DNA of 64,000 bases from Nitrosospira sp. Nsp2 (GTDB taxonomy: Bacteria; Pseudomonadota; Gammaproteobacteria; Burkholderiales; Nitrosomonadaceae). This document shows, in pieces, positions 19,281 to 28,665 of this stretch. The translations under genes were made by a program, and so were the position numbers. The notes beneath the pieces were generated by a model. The model saw only the letters and a list, made by a program, of their open reading frames with translations. It was not told where the DNA came from and searched no databases. How positions within the stretch are numbered: position 1 is the stretch's first letter; every line of letters starts with the position of its first letter. The stretch is taken from positions 248,001 to 312,000 of the forward strand of contig NZ_QAOU01000004.1 of NCBI RefSeq assembly GCF_003050965.1, in the 5' to 3' direction.

Positions 19281-22145
19281 TTATTGACATGACTCGCACC
19301 CTGGGTCATCGATAGCGCAAAGCTTCACATCGGTGGCCGGCACCATCGCGCTCATGCCAGCCATGTTCCCCTCCGCCGACACTGCATTCAAGGAACCGGC
19401 CTCGATAGTCGATTTTTCCGCTGACGTTGCTGCCAAGGAGCGCAGGTAATAGGTGGTTTTCAGGCCGCGCAACCAGGCCAGTTTATAAGTCTCATCGATT
19501 TTCTTCCCGGAAACGCCCGCCATATAAATATTCAGCGACTGCGCCTGATCGATCCATTTCTGCCGCCGTGCAGCTGCTTCAATCAGCCATTGCGGTTCGA
19601 TCTCGAAGGCGGTGGCATATAGAGTGCGGATATCGGCGGGTACCCGGTCTATCCTGCTTAACGAGCCATCAAAATACTTGAGATCAGAAAGCATCACCTC
19701 GTCCCAGAGCCCCAGCTTTTTCAGATCGTATACCAGATATTTGTGTACGGTGGTGAAATCACCGGACAAATTGGCTTTGACGTACAGATTGGTGAAGGAA
19801 GGTTCGATGCTCGCGGAAACACCCACGATGTTCGAGATGGTTGCGGTTGGCGCAATCGCCAGGCAATTGGAATTACGCATGCCGTACTGCCTGATGCGCT
19901 CGCGCAGCGCGTCCCATTCCAGAGTGGATGTGCGGTCTACCTCGACATATCCGCCCCGTTCTTCAAGCAGCAGATCGATACTATCCTGAGGCAGAATGCC
20001 GCGATCCCATAAACTGCCCCGGTAAGAGGCGTAACGGCCGCGCTCTTCGGCCAGTTCGGTCGAAGCCCAATAGGCGTGGTAGGCGACCGCTTCCATTGCG
20101 TGATCGGCAAATTCCACCGCCTCGTTAGAAGCGTAGGGGATGCGCATCATGTGCAGGCAGTCCTGAAAACCCATGATCCCCAGTCCTACCGGACGATGCT
20201 TGAGATTCGAATTGCGCGCCTTCGGCACGGCGTAGAAGTTGATATCGATCACGTTGTCCAGCATGCGCATGGCGGTGCGTACTGTCCGCTTGAGCTTGCC
20301 TGCGTCCAGTTCACCTCCATCATTGATGTGGGCGGCCAGATTGACGGAACCCAAATTGCACACGGCTATTTCATGCTCGTTTGTATTCAGTGTGATCTCG
20401 GTGCAGAGATTGGAGCTGTGCACCACGCCAACATGGTTTTGAGGGGAGCGAACATTGCAGGCGTCCTTGAACGTGATCCAGGGATGGCCGGTCTCGAAGA
20501 GCATGCTGAGCATCTTGCGCCATAACTGTTGCGCGGGAATCTTTTTGTGCAGGCTTAGCTCGCCCCGCGCCACTTTCTCCTCATAGGCAAGATAAGATTT
20601 TTCAAACTCCTTGCCGTATTTATCATGGAGATCGGGTACATCGGATGGAGAAAACAGCGTCCATTCACCTCCTTCCATCACTCGTTTCATGAACAAATCG
20701 GGAACCCAGGTGGCCGTATCCATATCATGAGTACGGCGGCGGTCATCGCCGGTGTTCTTGCGCAGCTCCAGGAATTCCTCGATGTCCAGATGCCATGATT
20801 CCAGATAGGCGCAGACCGCGCCCTTGCGCTTTCCCCCCTGGTTCACCGCGACCGCGGTGTCGGATACCACTTTCAGAAACGGTACGATGCCTTGCGATTT
20901 ACCGTTGGTGCCCTTAATGCGCGCGCCCATTGCGCGGACTGGCGTCCAGTCGTTCCCCAGCCCCCCGGCGTACTTTGCCAGCAGCGCGTTTTCCTTGATG
21001 GATTCGTAAATACCATCCAGATTATCAGGCACTGTCGTGAGATAGCACGAAGATAACTGCGAGCGTCGGGTGCCGGAATTGAACAAGGTCGGCGTGGAGC
21101 TCATGAAATCGAAGCTCGACAGCACGTGGTAGAACTCGATGGCGCGCCCTTCCCGGTCGATTTCGTTCAACGCCAGCCCCATCGCCACACGCATGAAGAA
21201 CGTCTGCGGCAGTTCAATGCGGTGTTCGCGCACGTGCAGGAAATACCGGTCATACAGGTTTTGCAGGCCCAGATAGCCGAATTTGAGGTCGCGGCTTGAA
21301 TCCAGCACCTTCGCCAGACGTGGCAGATCGAATTGGGCCAGACGCTCATCCAGCAACTCGGCCTCGATCCCGCGCTTGATGAATTCGGGGAAATATGTCT
21401 CATAGCGCTCCGCCATTTCCTGCTGCAGAGCCTCTTCGCCGAGCACCTCAAAACGGAGACTGTGCAGCAGCAACCTCGCCGTGACGTAGCTGTACGCAGG
21501 CTCTTTTTCGATTAACGCGCGCGCCGACAGGACAAGCGATCTGCGAACCTCATCCATCGGGACACCGTCGTACAAATCCTTCAAAGTGGCCTTGAGTATC
21601 AAGGGAGCGTTCACCACGTCCCCCAGGTCTTCGCAGCAGGACTCGATCAGCGTCAGCAGCCGGTTTGTATCCAGCTGAGTTTTATGGCCGTTTTCCAGTA
21701 CATTCAGAACGTTGGCTGCTTCCGCGGCCGCCATTTCTTTCTGTTGCGCCCGCTTCCGCGCGCGATCCTCGCGGTAAAGCACATAAGCGCGGGCGACATC
21801 GTGTTCTCCCGAACGCATCAATGCCAGCTCGACCTGATCCTGGATATCCTCGATATGGAAGGTTCCACCCGAGGGTTGGCGGCGAATCAATGCGTTCACC
21901 ACATCATCGGTCAGTCGCGCCACTACCTCGCGCACTCTGGCGGAAGCCGCACCTTGGCCGCCATTAACGGCTATGAATGCTTTAGTCATGGCAATGGAAA
22001 TCTTGCTGGGCTCGAACGCGGCCACGGAGCCATTGCGGCGGATAATCTTGTATTGGGAATAGCGCGAATCCTGGCCGGAGAGGGCTGAAGAAAACTCATA
22101 TCCGGTGACCGTCGGGCGGGCTGTATGATCTGTAGCAAGCTGCAT
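19281..22145 (-). CDS. nrdA: Ribonucleoside-diphosphate reductase class Ia, alpha (catalytic) subunit
   Basis: NrdA reduces NDPs to dNDPs. The roughly 954-residue protein has an N-terminal ATP-cone (about 25-115, from YKIIRRNG), the dATP/ATP overall-activity switch, then the ten-stranded barrel with the active-site Cys in LSSCYL, radical-site NLCTEI and the PTATISNI block, and a C-terminal redox pair CESCQ that is re-reduced by thioredoxin. The ATG at 22145 has AGGAGG at 7-nt spacing; the frame is open further upstream but crosses the promoter, so the longer form is rejected. Regulation is by two NrdR boxes upstream (see separate entries). Confidence 0.97.
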   Translation of the reverse strand: MQLATDHTARPTVTGYEFSSALSGQDSRYSQYKIIRRNGSVAAFEPSKISIAMTKAFIAVNGGQGAASARVREVVARLTDDVVNALIRRQPSGGTFHIEDIQDQVELALMRSGEHDVARAYVLYREDRARKRAQQKEMAAAEAANVLNVLENGHKTQLDTNRLLTLIESCCEDLGDVVNAPLILKATLKDLYDGVPMDEVRRSLVLSARALIEKEPAYSYVTARLLLHSLRFEVLGEEALQQEMAERYETYFPEFIKRGIEAELLDERLAQFDLPRLAKVLDSSRDLKFGYLGLQNLYDRYFLHVREHRIELPQTFFMRVAMGLALNEIDREGRAIEFYHVLSSFDFMSSTPTLFNSGTRRSQLSSCYLTTVPDNLDGIYESIKENALLAKYAGGLGNDWTPVRAMGARIKGTNGKSQGIVPFLKVVSDTAVAVNQGGKRKGAVCAYLESWHLDIEEFLELRKNTGDDRRRTHDMDTATWVPDLFMKRVMEGGEWTLFSPSDVPDLHDKYGKEFEKSYLAYEEKVARGELSLHKKIPAQQLWRKMLSMLFETGHPWITFKDACNVRSPQNHVGVVHSSNLCTEITLNTNEHEIAVCNLGSVNLAAHINDGGELDAGKLKRTVRTAMRMLDNVIDINFYAVPKARNSNLKHRPVGLGIMGFQDCLHMMRIPYASNEAVEFADHAMEAVAYHAYWASTELAEERGRYASYRGSLWDRGILPQDSIDLLLEERGGYVEVDRTSTLEWDALRERIRQYGMRNSNCLAIAPTATISNIVGVSASIEPSFTNLYVKANLSGDFTTVHKYLVYDLKKLGLWDEVMLSDLKYFDGSLSRIDRVPADIRTLYATAFEIEPQWLIEAAARRQKWIDQAQSLNIYMAGVSGKKIDETYKLAWLRGLKTTYYLRSLAATSAEKSTIEAGSLNAVSAEGNMAGMSAMVPATDVKLCAIDDPGCESCQ

Positions 22146-22220
22146 CTTGGAACCTCCTAATCTATATGGGAAAGGGCGATTTCCCGGCGGTTGAAGCTGA
22201 ACGATGTTTATCGTCCAACC

Positions 22221-22232
22221 ACTACATCTAGT
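22221..22232. promoter_or_regulatory. NrdR box, promoter-proximal
   Basis: ACTA-N4-TAGT palindrome (ACTACATCTAGT on +). On the - strand the 16-mer fits the NrdR consensus ACACWATATATWGTGT at 12 of 16 positions. It lies downstream of the predicted nrdA start point. Its centre is 32 bp from the second box, about three helical turns, as required for cooperative NrdR-dATP/ATP repression. Confidence 0.8.
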
Positions 22233-22252
22233 ATTAAAATTGCTCAACGTTT

Positions 22253-22264
22253 ACTAATAGTAGT
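22253..22264. promoter_or_regulatory. NrdR box overlapping the nrdA -10 element
   Basis: Second ACTA-N4-TAGT palindrome (ACTAATAGTAGT), overlapping the predicted -10 hexamer at 22257-22262, so bound NrdR would block RNA polymerase. It is inside the 46-bp segment duplicated in the integrative element at 47941-47986. Confidence 0.75.
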
Positions 22265-22285
22265 ACTGTGAGCAGATTAGTGCAA
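22257..22285 (-). promoter_or_regulatory. Predicted sigma70 promoter of nrdAB
   Basis: On the - strand, -35 TTGCAC (22285-22280) and -10 TACTAT (22262-22257) are separated by exactly 17 bp, giving a start near 22250 and a roughly 105-nt leader before the nrdA ATG. The leader contains the proximal NrdR box. Confidence 0.72.
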
Positions 22286-22427
22286 CCATTTTGTTACCAG
22301 CGGCAAGAGGTTTTTTGCGGGAGTGAGACCGACTATTAGCTGGCGTGATTTGCTACTTCTGCGCGGTAATTCAGCGTGTAATTAATTACCGCCCATGGAG
22401 GAACGGGGCCATACGCGACTCTTCCTA

Positions 22428-23558
22428 TTAGCGCTTGACCTTGCCCGGCACGCTGCGGTCGGAGAGTTCACCAGTATCATCGGGCTTGGACTGCGGCGGT
22501 TCTCGTGCCATCTCCAGGGCATCGCGAATTTGTTGCGGATTATGGGCGCGTAACCCTTCAACCAGTATCCTCGATGCATCCAGCCGGTGTTCGGCATAAT
22601 CGCGCAGCTTTTCCGCCATCGCTGCGGAAGGCAGCGCCGGATTGACCGGAAGCTGGGAAAGCTGCTCAAAGCTTTCTTCGTAACGATCGCTTACAGCGGC
22701 GTCGATCCGTCCCGCCAGTTCCTCGAAGGAAACTTTCCCCGCTTTGCCCTCATCCAGTATCTTCTGCCAGGCCTGACTGATCGTGCGGTCGTCGCGCAGG
22801 AATTCCCGAATTTCCTTGCGCGTCAGCAGCTCTTCGCTCCATCGGTAAGCAGGGGCGGGGATCTGGCTAGTGAGGGCAACGATCGCTATCGCGAGGGCGG
22901 CCCCTGCAGCCAAACGGTTGCGATGGGATACATGCCCGGTTGCCTCAGCAGCAGGCGCAAACAGTACGCCGCCCAGCGTACCAGTCAGAAAACCACCGAT
23001 ATGTGCGGCATTATCGATGCCGGTGATCAAAAAGCCGAGAACGAGGCTCGCGGTTGCAAAACCGGCCGCTCCCCAGAAGAACCAGCGAAAATCGTGGGGA
23101 TGGATGTTGCGGCGCTCGAGCCAGAGAAATACCAGCAGGGCACCATATATTCCGAAAATTGCCCCCGACGCGCCGCCCGATATGGCTAATCCCTTATTCG
23201 CCACCAGCGACAGAAGATTGCCCGCCAGACCGCTGGCGAAGTAGATGGCAGTGAAGCGGACAGGCCCATACATCCGCTCGACCAGCTGGCCCCCATCCCA
23301 GAGAGCCCAAAGGTTCAGCCCCAGGTGGATAACGCCAAAGTGAAGAAACATGGCCGTACCCAGACGCCACCACTCTCCATCCTGAGTAGCCGGGCCAAAG
23401 TTCGCGCCCCACGCCAATTGCACGCTGTTCGATGAATGCCATAAGCCGGCGCCGCCGACCAGCATGGCCAGGAAGACAACCAGATTGATAACTACCAGCA
23501 GCCTGGTTACGGGTACGCCCCGTGCCCGACGGTAAAGAAGATCGTGGAGAGAAAGCAT
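22428..23558 (-). CDS. Rhomboid family intramembrane serine protease
   Basis: The roughly 376-residue protein has a six-to-seven-helix rhomboid core (about residues 10-215): WR motif region EWWRLGTAMFLH, catalytic Ser in GGASGAIFG, and the dyad His in DNAAHIGGFLTG. A C-terminal soluble extension of about 150 charged residues follows the membrane core. Rhomboids cut membrane-embedded substrates; the target here is unknown. I chose the ATG at 23558 (MLSLHDLLYRR); a TTG ten codons upstream is also open. It is convergent with nothing and divergent from the TIGR03790 gene. Confidence 0.9.
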   Translation of the reverse strand: MLSLHDLLYRRARGVPVTRLLVVINLVVFLAMLVGGAGLWHSSNSVQLAWGANFGPATQDGEWWRLGTAMFLHFGVIHLGLNLWALWDGGQLVERMYGPVRFTAIYFASGLAGNLLSLVANKGLAISGGASGAIFGIYGALLVFLWLERRNIHPHDFRWFFWGAAGFATASLVLGFLITGIDNAAHIGGFLTGTLGGVLFAPAAEATGHVSHRNRLAAGAALAIAIVALTSQIPAPAYRWSEELLTRKEIREFLRDDRTISQAWQKILDEGKAGKVSFEELAGRIDAAVSDRYEESFEQLSQLPVNPALPSAAMAEKLRDYAEHRLDASRILVEGLRAHNPQQIRDALEMAREPPQSKPDDTGELSDRSVPGKVKR

Positions 23559-23684
23559 GGGCGTGGTGGGTGGACCGTTGTCCGGCAAGCATTATGATGC
23601 ATAACGACAAAAGCTGCAGACGCTAAATGGAACGAGAACACCTCTCTATTCCAGTTTCAGGCATCAGTTGACGATGCCTCAAGC

Positions 23685-24995
23685 GTGGCGCAATATCAGT
23701 ATATGGCCGCAGTAAATGTTCAGATGGCGCTATGCGGATTTGGTTGCAGAAACCCGATCGGGGCAGGATTCCTGGCACAGCTTGGCGTCGCACTGCTGCT
23801 AGTGCTGATGTTTGCGCCCGTTGCGGCCGACCCTCAAGCGCGAATTCAGCTGCCACGCACCGGGCTGACCGCGGATGACCTTGCCGTTATCGTCAACGAT
23901 AGCGACCCGTTATCCAGGCAAATCGCGGATTATTACCAGAAGGTGCGTCATATCCCGCCAGGAAACATTATTCATTTGCGGTTCCCCCCGGGCCGCGACA
24001 CGCTTTCCAGCGACGAGTTTCAGCAATTAAAGGTGGAGATTGACCGGGCGACGCCTGCTCACGTCCAGGCCTATGCCGTAGCGTGGACCGTTCCCTACCG
24101 GGTCGCCTGCATGTCTCTGACCTCGGCACTGGCGTTTGGTTTTGATGAACGCTACTGCTCATCCAGTTGTGGCCCGACTCAACCCAGCCGCTATTTCAAC
24201 TCCCCCAGCCATTATCCTGCCAGCGATTATGAATTGCGGCCAGCCATGATGCTGGCAGGTATTGATTTTCAACAGGTCAAGACACTCATCGACCGCGGCG
24301 TTGCCGCCGACCACAGCTTCCCTGCTGGACGTGCCTATCTGGTCATTACGGCTGACAAGGCACGTAGCGTTCGGGCGGTCAACTTCGACCTTGCCGCGAA
24401 AGAACTGGACGGTGTTTTTCCCATCGAAATAGTCGAAAGCGAAGCAATTGCGGACCGCCGCGATATTCTCTTTTACTTTACCGGCCGGGTACATGTGCCG
24501 CAGCTTGATACACTAGCGTTCCTGCCCGGAGCGCTGGCGGATCACTTGACGTCTACTGGCGGTCAGTTGACGGGCTTCGGCCAGATGAGCAGCTTGCGTT
24601 GGCTGGAGGCCGGTGCGACCGCCAGTTACGGCACCGTGGTAGAGCCGTGCAACCATATGCAGAAGTTTCCGTTTCCGGGCATTGCCATGTTTCACTACGC
24701 GCTTGGCGCAAGCGCAATTGAAGCTTACTGGAAAAGCGTCGCCTGGCCGGGCGAAGGCGTTTTCGTGGGAGAACCCCTATCTCAGCCGTTTGCGCCTTAT
24801 TTGCGGGAAATTCGCCCTGGGCAATTCGAGCTCCATATTTTTTCGCCACGCGAAACGCGTTTGCGTATCGAACGATCCCGTTCCGCTGCCGGCCCATTCC
24901 AACCATTTGCGCAGCAGCCGCGAATACGCCGTGGCGCGAATCGCGTGCGTTTTAAGTTTTCTGAATCGGAAGGCTACCTGCAATTGCGCTGGTAA
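23685..24995 (+). CDS. TIGR03790 family exported protein
   Basis: A 436-residue protein with an N-terminal signal or anchor (FLAQLGVALLLVLMFAPVAA ends near residue 48) and the family hallmark LAVIVNDSDPLSRQIADYYQ, followed by HIPPGNIIHL. The family is uncharacterised; members are secreted proteins of unknown function found in proteobacteria and planctomycetes. The start is not certain: GTG at 23685, ATG at 23703 or ATG at 23724 all keep the signal sequence, and none has a good ribosome site. Monocistronic. Confidence 0.78.
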   Translation: MAQYQYMAAVNVQMALCGFGCRNPIGAGFLAQLGVALLLVLMFAPVAADPQARIQLPRTGLTADDLAVIVNDSDPLSRQIADYYQKVRHIPPGNIIHLRFPPGRDTLSSDEFQQLKVEIDRATPAHVQAYAVAWTVPYRVACMSLTSALAFGFDERYCSSSCGPTQPSRYFNSPSHYPASDYELRPAMMLAGIDFQQVKTLIDRGVAADHSFPAGRAYLVITADKARSVRAVNFDLAAKELDGVFPIEIVESEAIADRRDILFYFTGRVHVPQLDTLAFLPGALADHLTSTGGQLTGFGQMSSLRWLEAGATASYGTVVEPCNHMQKFPFPGIAMFHYALGASAIEAYWKSVAWPGEGVFVGEPLSQPFAPYLREIRPGQFELHIFSPRETRLRIERSRSAAGPFQPFAQQPRIRRGANRVRFKFSESEGYLQLRW

Positions 24996-25251
24996 ACGGC
25001 TACTTTCCGCAAAGCTCGGCTGAGCAATAGTATTCTAGAAACTCTGAAGCCTGTTCGTGATGTGTAAACGTTGCAAACTCAAGTGACTGCTCTGATCGTT
25101 CGAGCGAAACCACTCTGGTTTCGTTCTCTGTCGGCTTTATCACCCTTTGTTTCTGGAAGATTGCTTCACCTGCGATCAAACTCCGTGTAACGGATACGAT
25201 GTCGTTATAATAACGGCTGCATAAATCTGAGCGCCCCCGCAAGACGCAGCC

Positions 25252-26994
25252 ATGAATTCATCACTCCAGCCAAACTTCAAGTACCACTTTACCGAACTCC
25301 TGCGCCCTGTATTGAGCGGCATGGCGCCGTCCAGCCCTGACATTGAAATTGAATTCTCCCGTCCCAAGCAGGCAAGTCATGGCGACTATTCCTGTAATCT
25401 CGCCCTGCAGCTTGCCAAGTCGCTACGCCGCAGTCCGCGTGACGTGGCCGCATCCTTTGTCGAAGCGCTTTCGGCTTCGCCTTATCTGGAAAAAATCGAG
25501 ATCGCGGGAGCGGGTTTTATCAACTTGTTTCTTACTACGTCCGTGAAACAGCAGTTTCCACGGTACGTCCTGCGCGCCGGTGAGACTTTTGGTCATGGCA
25601 ACATCGGTGCCGGAAAAAAAATCCAGGTGGAGTTCGTGTCGGCCAACCCCACCGGGCCGCTGCACGTGGGGCATGGACGAGGGGCGGCATTTGGGGCCAG
25701 CCTTGCCAATGTACTCGCCGCCGCCGGTTACTCCGTCGCCCGCGAGTACTACGTTAACGATGCGGGCCGGCAGATGGATATTCTGGCGCTCTCGACATGG
25801 CTGCGTTATCTGGAACTAAACAGTCTCGCCATCCACTTTCCCGGAAACGCGTACCAGGGCGAATACGTGCGCGACATGGCGCGGTTGATTCATAAGGCGC
25901 ACGCGGGTCGATATATACATGCGCCCGCTTTGCTGTATGAAGGCATTTCCGCGGAAGAGGATTCCGAGGAAATGCTCGATGCCTTGATCGCCAACGCCAA
26001 AAAATTGCTGGGACAGGACTATGCTTATATACACAATTTCGTGCTGACCGAGCAATTAGGCGATTGCAGCAACGACCTGCTTGAATTCGGCGTAGTTTTC
26101 GACACATGGTTTTCAGAGCAATCGTTGTTCGATAGCGGTGCGGTTACAAACACGGTTCAACTACTCGAACAAGGAAATTACCTGTACGAACAGGATGGCG
26201 CGAAGTGGTTCCGTTCCGCCGATTTTGGCGATGAAAAGGACCGGGTGGTTCAGCGCGAAAACGGACAGTTCACCTACTTTGCTTCCGATATCGCCTACCA
26301 TCTCAACAAGTTCCAGCGGGGGTTTGAACGTGTCATCGACGTTTGGGGAGCCGATCATCACGGCTACATCGCTCGTGTAAAAGGCGCGTTGCAGGCAATG
26401 GCGTTCGACCCGAGCAAGCTCGAGATCGCTTTGGTGCAGTTCGCGGTACTTTACCGAGACGGGAAAAAGGCCCCGATGTCGACGCGCGCCGGCGAGTTTG
26501 TCACCTTGCGGGAGTTGCGCCAGGAGGTGGGCAACGATGCAGCGCGTTTTTTTTATGTGTTGCGAAAAAGCGATCAGCACCTGGATTTCGATCTCGACCT
26601 GGCCAAGTCGCAAAGCAACGATAACCCTGTCTATTACGTGCAATACGCCCACGCCAGAGTTTGCAGCGTGCTGGAGCAGTGGGGCGAAGACACTGCCATT
26701 CTGGCTGGGGCGGATATGTCCCCGTTAGCGAGCGTCGTGGAGCTGTCACTGTTGCAAAAGCTGATCGATTATCCGGAAATGGTGGAAGCGGCGGCGAGGG
26801 AGCTTTCCCCACATCTGATAGCGTTCTATCTTAGAGAACTGGCAGGTGAGTTTCACAGTTACTATAATTCAACACGTTTCCTTGTTCCGGACATACCGCT
26901 CCGGCTCGCTCGGCTGGGACTCGTGGCCGCCGTACGACGGGTGTTGAGCAACGGGTTGAAACTGCTCGGTGTAAGCGCACCCGCGAAAATGTAG
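25252..26994 (+). CDS. argS: Arginyl-tRNA synthetase
   Basis: ArgS charges tRNA-Arg. The 580-residue class I enzyme has the N-terminal Arg-tRNA synthetase domain (about 1-90), the HIGH-type motif HVGH in SANPTGPLHVGHGRG (about 125-139), the KMSKS equivalent PMSTR, and a C-terminal DALR anticodon-binding domain (about 460-580). It precedes a SPOR protein by 22 bp, and the pairing argS then SPOR protein then dsbA is a common betaproteobacterial order. Confidence 0.98.
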   Translation: MNSSLQPNFKYHFTELLRPVLSGMAPSSPDIEIEFSRPKQASHGDYSCNLALQLAKSLRRSPRDVAASFVEALSASPYLEKIEIAGAGFINLFLTTSVKQQFPRYVLRAGETFGHGNIGAGKKIQVEFVSANPTGPLHVGHGRGAAFGASLANVLAAAGYSVAREYYVNDAGRQMDILALSTWLRYLELNSLAIHFPGNAYQGEYVRDMARLIHKAHAGRYIHAPALLYEGISAEEDSEEMLDALIANAKKLLGQDYAYIHNFVLTEQLGDCSNDLLEFGVVFDTWFSEQSLFDSGAVTNTVQLLEQGNYLYEQDGAKWFRSADFGDEKDRVVQRENGQFTYFASDIAYHLNKFQRGFERVIDVWGADHHGYIARVKGALQAMAFDPSKLEIALVQFAVLYRDGKKAPMSTRAGEFVTLRELRQEVGNDAARFFYVLRKSDQHLDFDLDLAKSQSNDNPVYYVQYAHARVCSVLEQWGEDTAILAGADMSPLASVVELSLLQKLIDYPEMVEAAARELSPHLIAFYLRELAGEFHSYYNSTRFLVPDIPLRLARLGLVAAVRRVLSNGLKLLGVSAPAKM

Positions 26995-27016
26995 GATGCC
27001 CCATGATTGACTTTTT

Positions 27017-27613
27017 ATGAGTCGCGATTACAAAACGCGCCCAAACTCTTCGGTTTTCGGCAAAGATAAGAATGCGTTGCTCCTGGGGGTGTTTATCGGT
27101 TATGCGCTGGGTCTTCTCAGCGCGATCGGGACGTGGATGTATATCAATAAGAGCCCCAGCCCATTTATTTCCCACGAAAGGCCGCGCAGCACCGAGACGA
27201 TGGGCGCCGTGAATCAACCCGAGAAGAAAGTCGCCGGAGGTGAAGAAGGCGGCGTCAAAGCCCCGGATGGCAAGCCCCGATTTGAATTCTACAAAATACT
27301 GCCCGGCAGCGAGGAACCTGTAACGGATCAGCAACTCAAGCAACCGGCGCAGCGGCCCTCTGTCCACGAAAAGTATTTCCTGCAGGCTGGCTCGTTCCAA
27401 AAGTCCGAGGATGCGGATAATCTGAAAGCGAAACTTGCAATGATGGGGGTCGAAGCAACCGTTCAAGCTGCGGACTTGGCAGGGAAAGGCATGTGGCACC
27501 GGGTGCGCGTGGGACCCTTTTCCAGCACCGACGACATGAACAAGGTGCGCGCTTCCCTTCAACAAAATGGCGTTCCGAGCAGTATTATCAAAGTAAACGA
27601 CGCAGTGCAGTAG
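27017..27613 (+). CDS. SPOR-domain membrane protein (FtsN-like)
   Basis: The 198-residue bitopic protein has a short cytoplasmic start, one TM helix (about 21-43, LLGVFIGYALGLLSAIGTWM), a periplasmic Pro/Lys linker, and a C-terminal SPOR domain (about 118-195, YFLQAGSFQKSEDADNLK to VRVGPFSSTDDMNKV). SPOR domains bind glycan strands stripped of stem peptides at the division septum, so a cell-division or murein role is likely. It is 22 bp after argS and probably cotranscribed with it. Confidence 0.9.
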   Translation: MSRDYKTRPNSSVFGKDKNALLLGVFIGYALGLLSAIGTWMYINKSPSPFISHERPRSTETMGAVNQPEKKVAGGEEGGVKAPDGKPRFEFYKILPGSEEPVTDQQLKQPAQRPSVHEKYFLQAGSFQKSEDADNLKAKLAMMGVEATVQAADLAGKGMWHRVRVGPFSSTDDMNKVRASLQQNGVPSSIIKVNDAVQ

Positions 27614-27938
27614 CAGGAGTACCCCAATCGCAGCCGGGCAATACCAGCATGTTTAACTCTCGGAGCGAGTGCGCCACCAAACCACGATGCTGGTAGAATC
27701 TGGATGAGCATCAGGTGCGGCGGGCTGCTGGCTTATGATCCACGCGATACCACGAAATGCCAGCTGACTTGTCCACCCCGAGAGACCGGCTGCGGATTTG
27801 CTACTTGCTCTTGGCAGGTACGCAGCGAAGGACGGTATCGCATTCTTGTAGCCGAATTTTGTGCATTTCATCCCGGACTTCGCTCAGGCGCATATGGTTT
27901 TCAGGTTCAGGGTCCTGTTTATCTCAAGGAGAAAAACG
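27614..27938. other. Intergenic region before dsbA
   Basis: About 325 bp. The dsbA frame is open upstream to 27861, but the ribosome site fixes the start at 27939. I see no other gene, terminator or repeat; it presumably holds the dsbA promoter. Confidence 0.4.
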
Positions 27939-28580
27939 ATGAATTTATTGCGGATTCTAGCGGCAATTCTTTTACTGACAGGCATGAGCTTGACGACTAT
28001 TTCCAGCGCTCGCGCTGAAATTGTCGAAGGCAGGGATTACACGACCCTGTCTCATCCTCAGCCGGCGGATGAAAAAAGCATCGAAGTTATCGAGTTCTTC
28101 TGGTACGGCTGCCCGCATTGCTATGAACTCCACCCGCGGATCAAGGCCTGGCTTAAGCGGATGCCTGGCGATGTAAGCTTCCGTTATGTTCCCGCTGTCT
28201 TTCGCGCAAACTGGATCCCGGGCGCAAAAACCTTTTACGCGCTCGAAGCGCTTGGAATGAGTGATAAATTGCACGACAAAGTCTACGATGCCATTCACCG
28301 TGACAAGATCGATCTGACCAGGGACGAGATACTGTTCGACTGGATAGCCAAACAAGGGGTCGACCGGCAGAAATTCATCGATGCCTACAACTCGTTCGCG
28401 GTTCAGAACCAGGTCACACGCGTCACGCGCATGTCCAAGGATTACGTATTGACGGGGGTTCCGGCCGTGGTGGTGGATGGAAAATACCTTACCAGCGGAA
28501 GGATGGGCAGCACGCCGGAAGACACGATCCGGACAATGGAAGAATTGATCGAAAAAGTGGGCAAGGAAAGGAAGAAATAG
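27939..28580 (+). CDS. dsbA: Thiol:disulfide interchange protein DsbA
   Basis: Periplasmic oxidase that introduces disulfides into exported proteins and is re-oxidised by DsbB. The 213-residue precursor has a signal peptide (MNLLRILAAILLLTG to SSARA, cut near residue 26) and the active site CPHC in FFWYGCPHCYELHP, followed by the cis-Pro loop TGVPAVVVDGKY. AAGGAG lies 7 nt before the ATG at 27939, which excludes the longer open frame. Likely to support maturation of the many periplasmic c-type cytochromes of this lineage. Confidence 0.96.
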   Translation: MNLLRILAAILLLTGMSLTTISSARAEIVEGRDYTTLSHPQPADEKSIEVIEFFWYGCPHCYELHPRIKAWLKRMPGDVSFRYVPAVFRANWIPGAKTFYALEALGMSDKLHDKVYDAIHRDKIDLTRDEILFDWIAKQGVDRQKFIDAYNSFAVQNQVTRVTRMSKDYVLTGVPAVVVDGKYLTSGRMGSTPEDTIRTMEELIEKVGKERKK

Positions 28581-28665
28581 AAGACGTACGGGTAGGATCG
28601 ATTGAGCATTTTTGTCAATCGGCCAGCAATACCTTCCATAGAGAATCTGTTGGTTAATTCGGCGA

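Larger units (their letters stand above)
22253..22298. repeat. 46-bp repeat, copy 1 (nrdA promoter region)
   Basis: Perfectly identical to 47941-47986, 25.6 kb away, in the same orientation. It covers the nrdA -35, -10 and distal NrdR box. Similarity stops sharply on the left and decays on the right (ACCAGCGGC versus ACCCAGTGC). Confidence 0.97.

Noticed and set aside
25000-25242. 80-codon - strand frame before argS
   Set aside because: No homology pattern or ribosome site; it sits where the argS promoter is expected.
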